Position numbers and translations under genes: made by a program. A DNA stretch of 64,000 nt from Thecamonas trahens ATCC 50062 (Eukaryota > Apusozoa > Apusomonadida > Apusomonadidae), in assembly GCF_000142905.1 (NCBI RefSeq), contig NW_013657658.1, positions 251,769 to 315,768 of the forward strand, in the 5' to 3' direction. The notes beneath the pieces are model-generated. The model was not told where the DNA came from and did not search any database. It saw only the letters and a list, made by a program, of their open reading frames with translations. Shown one piece after another: positions 13,201-22,663 of the stretch; position 1 is the stretch's first letter; every line of letters starts with the position of its first letter.

Positions 13201-16200
13201 ACGGTCTCGCGGCCCATGAGCTGGACCAGATCACCGACAAAGGCCTGCAGCGTAGTGGTAGATGGGTCGTTGTCGCCAACCTTGAGCCGCGGGTGGAGCC
13301 GCGGTTCACGCGCCCACAGCGGCGCCTCGGTGGCGGTGAGCGAGTCGAGCAAGCCATCGACGAGCTCGTCGGACGCCGTCGATGGAGCCAGCGCTGCAAT
13401 GACGTTGACAAGCAGGACTTTGGCGTGGTGCCACACAACCGAGTTGGGCGAGTCCATGAGCAGGACGCCGGCGTTGAGGACGACGTGGGTGGCGTCGGTG
13501 AGGACAAAGGCGGTCTCGGGAATGAGCTCCGAGAGCAGGATGACAGCCATCTCAAACTGCGAGATCCGAGCCGACGGCGGTGGCCCGGCCCGGCCGCGCT
13601 CGAGAAACGCCGGCAGTAGCGAGGCTTCCGAGGTGTACGAGCGAAGTGACTGGGAAAAGGCCTCGTGCTCGTCCGACTCGCGGAGCTGGAGCACGTTGAG
13701 AAGCATGAGGACCACGTCCTGCGGGACGTACCGGACAAGGTAGACAACAACAGACTTGGCAACCGGGACAAAGCCCGGCATGTCGGCGTTGGTCCCGACG
13801 TCGAGCAGAAAGGCCATGACGGCATAGATGGGCAGGGTGGCAGCAACCAGCTGCCACGCCCGCTCGAGCTGCTGCACATGCGCTTCGCCGTAGAGCAGAG
13901 TCAGCTTGAGGAGCGAGCGCAGGAGGGCAATGGTCCGCTTCCGTGAGCCAGCGGCCTTGCCGGCCTTGGCGGCGCGGACTTCGGCGTCGGCAGCAGCCTC
14001 TGTCACCACCTTGAGCATCGGCAGCATGTAGTGAAGGACCTGGTTGACAGTCTCAAAGCCGAGCTTGCGGTCGACAAGCAGGGAGTGAGTTGTCTCATAC
14101 AGCGAGCGCGCCAGATGCGGGCACGAGGTCATCAGACTCTGGACAAGCTCAAACTGCCACTGCAGGCACTTGCTGGAGACGTCCGAGGCAAACTGCCACT
14201 TGCCCTTCATGATGAGCGACTCGGCGGCGACGCCAAGGGTGATGGCGTCAATGACCTGCAACGCCAGCTTGCGAGTCCCAAGCGTCGGCGACGCCCACTG
14301 GAGCAGCGCGAGGTGGAGCGCGGGGCCAAAGGCAATGTCGGGGCCGGGTTTGCGGATGGCATCGGTGCTGTCGCCATTGCTGGCCTGCTCACTCGGTTCG
14401 TTGTCGGCGGTTCGGACTAGCACAAAACGGCCGATGGCATAGAAGAGCGCTTCCCGAATGGGCGCAGCCTCGGTCTCGAGAACAAGCGCGGACATGCGGT
14501 CGAGAACACCGGTGGTGGTCTCTGGCGAGCAGAGGGTGGCCGACTGAGCGAGAATGAGAAAGGCGGCCTGGCGAGCAATGTCGAAGAGCGGCGCATCGCA
14601 GTCGGCGCACTGACTCAGCAGCTTGCGAGTCCAGGCCATGGCCTTGCCGGTGGCGGCAAAGACGCCGTTCTCAAACTCGGGCCCGTACCATGTGCTCAGC
14701 GCCGCCGAGGCCATGACAATGGCGGTGGCTGGCGGGGTTGTCTTTGCAACAGCAAGCGGGGCGAATGCTTCAAAGAGCTGCTTGCGGAGCTGCTTATACA
14801 TGAATGAGAGCGACGAGAGGCGGAGGAGCGCCTGCGACTCGATCTCTTGCAGTGTCTCCTCAGAGTCGGCCAGCTCATCGTCTGAGTCGCCGCTGCCGCC
14901 GCGGGTGGTGCTGAGCTTGCCCGCTGAGTTGAAAGCCACGACTCCCGACCGCGCATCCCAGCGGTATCCAAAGTAGCACGCGTTAAGATCGGCGACAATC
15001 GACGCTAGGTTCGCCGCCATCAAGTCGGGCGCGTCGTTGGTTGCCCGGTCGACGACAGCACGCACGTCGAGAGGTACGAGAGAAGGTGCTTACGAAGTGA
15101 ACCATCCATGTGCAAAATGTCCGAGTCGAGGCGCGGAACGAGGAGCGCCATCAGCTGCGATGCCGCCAGCTGGGTCCGCAGCTTTTGGTCGGTGGTAAAG
15201 ACCGGTGGTGGGCCTCCGTCAGAGTCGGAGCTGCCGGCGCCTCCCGAGGCAAAGAGCGAGTCCGAGACGAGTCCCGAGACAAACGAGGTGATAGCGGTGA
15301 CAAAGGCGCCCGCATGCGAGGTCGAGGCCATGGGCACCGCCTCGAGGACGGCGTCGACATGGGCTGGTGCCGCTGAAAAGAGGGCGGCAACGGTCCAGGT
15401 GTAGAACTGGAACGGCGAGATGGTCCACAGCGAGGTCGGCGGGATGACAGTGAGGTCCGGGCGAAGAAAGGCGGACGGCAGCGGTGGTGGCGCGTTGGGA
15501 TCAGACGACGTCGGCGGAGCCTTGTGCGGAACGGTCGCCATGGCAAGCGCAAGGTAGTTGCGCCAGGCGGAAAAGGTGACCTTGATGGCAGCGCGCGCGA
15601 CGTTGGAAGTGTCGCCGATGACGACCGCCTTGCCAATCGGCCGCGGCTGGACGGCGGCGAGGCGGCCTAGCGCAATAGGCCACATGATGCCGAGCGCTGG
15701 GGCGAGGGCCTGCCAGCGAGCGGCCTCGGCGCCGAGCGCACCGAGGAACCGAGCCCAGGCATCACGAGCAGAGCGCGACTCACGCGACGACAGCTCCTCC
15801 ACCGTAAGCTCGGAAGGAACGTCGTCGGGCGAGTCGAGACGGTGTGCGCGGGCAAGGAGCTGCGAACCATGCGAGATAATGAGGCCCATGATGGTGACCG
15901 GCGGTGGAGACCCAGAGTCGATTGCCGCGTTGTTCAGATGGACGTCGAGAAGAGTAAAGCCATGAAGCGCGAGTGAGCGCACTTCGCCAAGGACCGAGCA
16001 AAGCGCGAGGAGGAGGGAGGCGCGGAGCGAGTCAACGTTGAGCCCATCGTTGGCCGGTGCCTGTCCGCTAAGACTCTCGTTGTGAATTGATGGCGCGCCG
16101 TAGACAGCAAGCGTCTCAAGCCAAGACACAAGCGTGCGAAGATAGGTCGGAAGCAACTCGCGGGTCAGCTTGTTCTCTGCCGGCAGGCTGCGGATGTGAA

Positions 16201-18241
16201 CCGAGAGGTGATTGATGAGGTCGGCGCGAGCCGAGCCCCAGTCGGCAGCTGCGTCAAAGATGGCCCGTGCCGAGGCGTGGGCAGCGTCGCGAAGCCGAGC
16301 GTCGGTGTGGACCATAAGCTTGACGAGCTTGGCGAGGATCTCGGGCATAGTGTCGAGGTACGAGGAGGAGACACAGGCCGGAAGGGCGCGAACAAGCGCG
16401 AGAAGAAGGCCAAATGAGAGGCCGGAGCCAAAGTGAGTGGCAAAGGCATCGGCGTTGGGCGCAGTAGCCTTCGAGTTGGAGAGGAGCAAGTTACCAAGCT
16501 CGGCGTCGAGAGCCATCCACCAGTGGGAGAGTGAGGAGAGAACAAGCTCGACGTCGTAGAGAACGTGCGAGACAGCGGCACTACGGCAAGCGTCGTCCAT
16601 GGCGGCGAGGGCGCCAAACCCGAGCGCGGCACGCTTGGGCCACTTGATGTCGGTGAGGAGGTTGAAGAAGGCAGCATCCATGGCGAGCTCGGGGGCGAGC
16701 TGAACAAGGGCAACAATGACATCGACGTAGCAGTTGAGCGGCGTGTGTTCGGCGAGGGCAATGTCGACAACCTGAGAAAAGGTGAGCGAGCCCATAGCCA
16801 TGATGCGGGCCATGGGTTTGGAGCGGCTGAGCGTCTTGAGGGCCGCCTTGCGCGAGGCTTTGGCCTCTTTGGCAGCCTGTTTGGCCGACGGGATGGGGAA
16901 GAGGAGCGAGGTGACCTTGGCGAGCGGGGCATCCAGGGCATCAATGACATCGGTGTGGCCAATGTCTGGGTCAAGGTCGAGACGAAGAGCAGTGAAAAAG
17001 GTGGCGAGAGCCCGAAGCGCCTCGGCCCGCTCGGTCTTTCCCTTGAACATTTTGCAGACCGGGCTGAGAAAGGCCGACGACGAGAAGAGTTTGGGCGCCA
17101 GAGCCAGATTGGCGTGTCTGAGTGGGAGAACGACACTAAGAGCGAGGTAGCCGTCAGCAGCAGTCTTGGCCTTGCCGCACATCTTGACCACGGCCTTGTG
17201 CAAGTCCGAGACCGTGGCGGGAAAGCCCGGAAGGCCTCGGAGCTCGACGAGGGCGTCACGGTCGCGGAAGAGAGGTAGCAGAAGGCGCGGCAGGCCACGG
17301 AGAACCTCGACACGGACATCGCCTGACTTTGCTGCAGGCTTGCCGGTCTCGACAATGCCTGCAAGCTTGCCGAGGAACGAGAGGACCAGCCGCGGAGTCT
17401 CGGGCCGCGGCGTGGCCGCGGTGAGATCGAGCGACGAGACGGCCCGGAGGAGATGGATGATGTGCGGCGGCTTGGCGGCGTCTTCGAGTTCGGACGAGAA
17501 CTCAATAATGATGTCCTTGAGCTTGACGGCGGAAGTGAGAGCGAGGACAGCCGAGAGCTGGCTCAAGCCAAAGACGGCGTTGGCCTCGATGGTGGTGAGA
17601 TCAAACTTGGACGGGATCTTGGACGGGATCTTGAGCTTGGACCGGATGCCATCGTAGGCGGCACGCATGATCTGTAGGGCTAGCTCTGACGGAAGCGCCC
17701 GAAGGAGGTCCGGAGTGAGGAGGGTGGAGAAGAAGAGGCCAAAGAGCGCGGCGTGGGTGCAGGCCTTGCGGATCTTGAGCAGAGTCTTGGCCTCGGCGAC
17801 GGAGACGGCAATAACCGCAAGCGATGAGCTGTCATTCAAAGATCCAGAGTCATTAGTCGAGCGCACAGGCGCCGAGTCTGGAGCCTCGTTCGAGTGCCTG
17901 GCAAAGGCATCTGCCTGGGCATCGCCCACTTCGAGCGGGACGTAGGCGAACCAGTTAAGGAGAGCAGAGAGCGAGGCCGAGACAGCCGGTGAATGTGGTC
18001 CGAGGCGAGTCAGCATGGCCTTGAGCGAGCGCAGAGCATGATGCAAATCAAGGGCAGTATCCTCACTCAGTGCATCTTCCACACGAGGTTCATCATTGAC
18101 CGGAAACGATGTGGTGGTCCTCACAAAGGTCTTCGCTGCGAGTGTGGTGGCCAAGTCAACGACGTCGGCCAGAGGCGTGGGGGCTGCCACCGTCCCCGGG
18201 ATAGCCTTCTTGAGTGACCACGCCCGGACAAGAGACACCAT
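10248..18241 (-). CDS. FRY: Furry/Mor2/Tao3-family cell morphogenesis scaffold
   Basis: Very long HEAT/ARM-like helical protein, about 2660 aa from ATG 18241-18239 (MVSLVRAWSLKKAIPG). Furry-family proteins (Drosophila Furry, yeast Tao3, fission yeast Mor2) scaffold NDR/LATS kinases and control polarised growth and cell morphogenesis. Family-like landmarks include AWRNYLALAMATVP in the middle and, further on, WGLKAKYPHQARRALQIFRAL and QFEMAVILLSELIPE. The acidic, Ser-rich linker and helical C-terminus are poorly conserved. The frame changes near 15060. One missing base restores a continuous 2664-aa protein and keeps the conserved-looking segment SIVADLNACYFG with its preceding helix. Alternatively an 89-nt intron with a GTAAGC donor (15093 down to 15005) also fits the phase but deletes about 30 residues. 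The family call rests on my reading of helix motifs and length, not a computed alignment. Confidence 0.72.
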
Positions 18242-18394
18242 AGTAGAAGAGAGGTGGCGGGAGAGAGTGGTGGGGGGGGTGGGGGGGGGGGGGTGGCTGA
18301 GTTGAGTGAGTAGGAGGGGGGGGTGGGGGCTCTCCCCTGAAGGGAGGAAATCCTTATCTTTTTCATCTTTTTCCGGCACCCTCCCCCCCCCCCC
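18242..18394 (-). other. Furry 5' leader with G/C homopolymer tracts
   Basis: Long one-strand runs, G on the plus strand and so C in the Furry leader, lie directly upstream of the start codon and run into an assembly gap. The frame stays open through this stretch but encodes only Pro/His/Ser low complexity, so it is not taken as coding. Confidence 0.5.
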
Positions 18395-18570
18395 NNNNNN
18401 NNNNNNNNNNNNNNNNNNNNNNNNNNNNNNNNNNNNNNNNNNNNNNNNNNNNNNNNNNNNNNNNNNNNNNNNNNNNNNNNNNNNNNNNNNNNNNNNNNNN
18501 NNNNNNNNNNNNNNNNNNNNNNNNNNNNNNNNNNNNNNNNNNNNNNNNNNNNNNNNNNNNNNNNNNNNNN
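18395..18570. other. assembly gap (176 N)
   Basis: A run of N flanked by C11-type and G-rich homopolymers. The flanking sequence explains why reads failed here. Confidence 0.99.
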
Positions 18571-18960
18571 TCAGAGAAGTTTTTTTTTGTTGGACAATGA
18601 TGCGCTGAGGATGATGGGGGGGGGAAGGGGACAGGGGAGTCACGAGGTTTGGCGGGGGGGGGGGAAGGGGGGGGGGGGGGGAGGGGTTAGGGAAGGGGAG
18701 GAGGAGGGGGAGGGTAAGAGTAGGAGTGCGTTTGTGTGGGTGAAGGCGTGGTTTCATGAGAGAGGCTCGGGCTCGTGTCTCGGTGCACATGACGCCTTAG
18801 CCCTTACTGGTACGGTTGTTCAGACGCATTGTTGCGCGTCTCAAAATGAACAACTCGATGATGCTTGACTTCCAGGTCACCGACCGACGCTGCGTGACGC
18901 CTGCTTGGCCTGCGGCTTGAGGTGGGAGGCGCGCCTGCACGTGATGGCGGCTGACACGTA
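18571..18960. other. gene-free G-rich stretch
   Basis: Begins with G homopolymers (18616-18720), followed by unremarkable sequence. Several short frames exist on both strands, but none has a recognisable product. Confidence 0.5.
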
Positions 18961-19380
18961 GACGCCCGCCTGAAGGATGCCCGACCTGGGAGCACGGGCG
19001 AGGCGCACGAGATGCCGTATGGCGCCGATCCGGAGGAGCGGCGGGCGCGGACGGTGCGGAGCTTGTTGTTGACGACCCCGACGACAGGGAAGGAGAGCAT
19101 GCCAGAGTTGAACACCGCGGCCGGACGGGAGCGCGCGAGGACGTCTTGCGACGGACGAGGTTGCCGGTCGGCGAGGCCGCGCAAGTGGTCGCACACCATC
19201 TTGTGCTGGGTTCTGGACGCCGCACTCATCAACGCGTACGCGCTCGACGCTGACGCGAGCTCACGCCCTGCCATGCCTCGCGTTGCATTTCTCTACGACA
19301 TCATCGACGCCCTCGTCGCCAGCGCCGACGCCGTCAGCTCCGCGCCCTTCGCCGACTGTTGTCTGTTGTGGCAGCCATGA
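18961..19380 (+). pseudogene. decayed piggyBac-like transposase C-terminal remnant
   Basis: The plus-strand frame from 19012 contains RTVRSLLLTTPTTGK followed by RPRKWSHTILCWVLDAALI and NAYAL. PiggyBac (DDE_Tnp_1_7) transposases end with the same order: a K.V.LLST segment, a loop carrying the last catalytic acidic residue, then RKWW..FF.LLD.A..NAY. The middle segment that should hold YN..MGGVD is broken across frames, and stop codons occur upstream near 18955-18980. This looks like a degraded 3' fragment. No terminal inverted repeats or TTAA pair could be assigned. The similarity is judged by eye only. Confidence 0.4.
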
Positions 19381-19526
19381 ACACATTGTACTACTCTTTT
19401 ACAACAATCCATGGACGTTGCGACGTCTGTGGAGCGTCGCCGGAGCGCGGCTTGCGCGATGGACATCTTTGTCCATTCCGTACTGTAAAGGGCAAGGCAA
19501 GGACGGCATCTGGGTCGTGACGCTGG

Positions 19527-22180
19527 TTAAAGCTTCGCGACGAGGGCGGCAAGCGCAGTCTCGATACTGGCAAGCCGAGAGTCAAGGGTTGTGGCGGTTG
19601 TAGCGGTTGTGGCAGTTGTGGCGGTTGTGGTGGTCGTGGTGGTCGCAGCGGATGAGGCTGACGCCGACGCCGAAGTTGTGACCGGCGGAGCGTGGGCTGC
19701 CGTCTGGATGAGGCGCGCGATCTGGGGCGAAGAGACAAAGCCCGCAGACGAGGCGGCAGAAGTGGCACTAGAGTCCGAGGCCGATGTATCAAAGTCAGCC
19801 GAGTCGAGCGTGGCCTGGAGCGCGGCCGGCGCAGCGGCAGCGGCAAAGGCCGAGCCCGGGTCGGCGACAAGCGGGTAGACGGCAACTGAGCTCGAGGTGC
19901 GGGTGTAGATGTGGAGCTTGAGGGCGACGGCGCAACGAGCCGCCACGTCGACGGCAATCCAGATGGCAAAGCGGACCTCGTTGTTCGACCGCGACTCTTG
20001 ATAGAGCACGAGATCCTCGCCAGACTCGATGGCCTTGTGGACGATGCAGCGAAGAATAAAGTGCGAGGGCTCGAAGCGATAGCCAGGCGCCGAGAGCGAG
20101 AACGCCTTGCTGGCGTCGGACGAGTCCACCATAGTGAGCGCAGAGCGGGAAAAAGCCTCGACGTTGTCGGCGTAGATGTGGAGGCGGGCGTCGGCCGGCG
20201 GAGCGGAGAAGAGCTCTTGCGGCGGGTTAGCAAAGGTAAACTCGAACCGGCCCTCTGCGCCCTTCTTGGACTCGAGAACAATGGCAAAGTCAATGGCGGT
20301 GAAGCGAGCGATCCAGGTGGCGCGACGCCAGCGGAAGTTGGCCTCGGCCTTGCCGGGCGACGGGACATGGAAGGTGAGGACCCCGCGGGCAACACCGTCA
20401 GCAGGGAGGACGGCAGGCCAGCTGGAGCTTGTCAAGCGGGAGTCAGCGTCGCCGGCGCCGGATGACCAGGACGTGAGCTCGAGGCCCGACGCCGGCCAGT
20501 CCTGAGCGACGTGGGTCCAGGCATCGCTGCCGGCGCCATGCGGTCGCCAGAGCACCTCGCCATCGAGGAGAGTGATCTTGGCGGTCTCACTAAGGTTGAT
20601 GAAGGTGGCTTCAAGAGCAAAAACGTCGGCGTTAGTCCGACTCGCCGCTGTGCCGACAACATCCGCAGTGAGCTTGAGCGAGACTGGGAGGTCGCCAGCG
20701 GGCGTGAGGCGGGCGCGGGCCTTGGCGTCGGCGCGTCGGGTGCGGCCGGAAAGGCGTTGGGAAGAAAGGCACCGGCAGTGGCGAGGACCGGCTCGGGGGT
20801 GACGGCAGCATCGGCACTAGTGGGGGCAGCACTCATGTTGGTCGAAAACTCGGTCTCGACGCCGCTCATCTCGAGAGTGGCCGGATCAATGTACACGACG
20901 TACGAGGAGGGCTGGGCGTCGGGCGCTGACTGGTCGACATGCGACGGCATGATGGAGAGGCGAATGCCGACAATGGTCCGCAGCTCACTGGCGTCTTCGC
21001 GCGGTTCCAGCGCGTAGACCCACTCGGCCTTGAACCATGTGGGAGCTGTTGCCTGCGTGGCTGTTGTGAGCGAGGGGATGGGCTCGACAAGCGGCAAGGC
21101 CGGCTTGGGGATGTGGGCGATGCGCTCCCAGCCACCAGCCTGGGCCTCAGCGATGTCGTCCGGCGAGAAGAGGCAAACCCACGAGATGTTGTCAAGCGCG
21201 ACAAAGAGATGGCCGGAGCGCGGGCCGTCGTTGACAATGCCAACGGTGGCAACGAGCTCAGTCTCGGCAGCATAGTCGTCGACCGAGGCGGTGAAGAGCT
21301 TGGTGGCGTGCGAGCGCCAGCCGACGGTGTCGAGAGCCCACTCGTAGCGGCGAGTGTAGGGAAAGTTGTTGTGGTGGACGGCGGCGTGGCGGGCACGGCG
21401 GTAGCCGGCCTCGCCGCGCGGCTTGTTGTTGATCCACGGCGAGTAGTACGTGTAGCGGCAGGCGCCGCGGCCGTTGGCCGACTCGACAAAGTCTTGCCCA
21501 CACTGGACGCAGGAGAAGGTCTCCTCGGGCCCGAGCTCGTCACGCGCATGCCACATCGCACGGTAGCGCGGCCAGACGTACGAGTCAAGGCGCTTGACAA
21601 TGGTCGGGATCTTATCCTTGAGGCTTCGCGGATCAACAAAGACGCCCTGGATGGAGAACAGCTCGGCCATGGTCTGGGCAACCGTCTTGAGCTCGCCGCC
21701 GGCGTCCGAGGCGGCCTGGCGGGTGGTGAGCGAGACAATGTCCGGAAAGGGACTCCAGGCCGAGAACCGATGGTAGGCGCGAGCATCGTCGACATGGCCA
21801 ACCAGCAGCGGCAAGATTTCCATCCTCCCAGCGTCTCTCAGAGCAAGGGCCTTCTCATACTCGAGCAAGACATTGTCCTTGTCATCGGGACCAAGGGAGG
21901 CAATGTTGGCAATGGCCTTGGCCGAGATGAGCGGGATGAAGAGCATCGATCCATGGAGGCCGTTGAGAAAGCCCCTCTCCCAGTCCTCTCCCTCCACCAG
22001 ATTGTTCCGATCAAGAAAGCACCGCACACGGACTTTGTCCTTTCCAATCACCGCCTGTTGGAGCTTGTCACAGAGCGACTCGGCCAAGCCAGCCTCAGTC
22101 GCCACCCTGTACGAGATGAACACATGAAAAAGCTTCTTGGCCTCGGTTGCCTCACCTGCAATGGAAGTATCCGTAGACAT
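19527..22180 (-). CDS. TIR-domain protein with unknown C-terminal domain
   Basis: Starts at ATG 22180-22178. Residues about 15-150 form a TIR domain: KLFHVFISYR begins the first strand. A Cys/Leu-rich loop (RVRCFLDRNNL), GSMLFIPLISAKAI and a helix with NVLLEYEKALAL follow. The Glu in that helix lies where TIR NADases carry their catalytic Glu, so NAD cleavage is possible but unproven. The central region has a CVQCGQDF zinc-like Cys pair and a Tyr/Trp/His-rich block. A beta-rich C-terminal domain of about 230 aa follows that I do not recognise. A Thr/Ala-rich linker and a short Leu-rich helix (LASIETALAALVAKL) end the protein. The frame slips near 20730; one missing base makes an 884-aa protein with no remainder. 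The gene is divergent from the acidic coiled-coil gene. Confidence 0.72.
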
Positions 22181-22663
22181 ATGGTTTGGAGAGAAAGAGA
22201 GAGAAATGATGAGTATGGGGGGGGGGGTGGGATGAGGGGAAAGAGGAAACAAGCACGCGGATTCGCGCCGAGAGAAAGAAACCAGGACAAAGGAAAGAAC
22301 GGTCACAGATGGAAGGGGGGGGGGGGGAGAGGACGGTTTGGCGAAGGAGGGAATGGCCAGGAGAGGAGGAGGAGGGAGGGAGGGGAAGGGGGGAGGGGGA
22401 GGGCAATCGGGGGGGAAAGGGGGGGGGGGGGGGGGGGGGGGGAGGGACTGGCTTGGCAGGGTGACTGGCTAGGCAGGGTGATCGCCACGGCTTGATCACC
22501 ACCACCGCTTGATCACCACCACCGCTTGATCAGGAAGTTGATCACACACAGCGGCGGGCGTTGATCAAACGGTCCTCGTCGCCAGCCACCACAGAGCCAG
22601 CAACAGGGCCACCACCCCACCCACCCACCCACCCACCACCACCACCACCACCAGTCACGCACC
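22181..22663. promoter_or_regulatory. divergent intergenic region with G tracts and a TGATCA array
   Basis: Separates the TIR gene from the acidic coiled-coil gene. It contains long G-rich runs (22217-22231, 22315-22328, 22370-22445). Five TGATCA palindromes follow at 22493, 22510, 22527, 22539 and 22562, the first three at exact 17-nt spacing within a CTTGATCACCACCACCG repeat. A CCA repeat precedes the start codon at 22664. Any regulatory role is inferred from position and symmetry. Confidence 0.45.
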
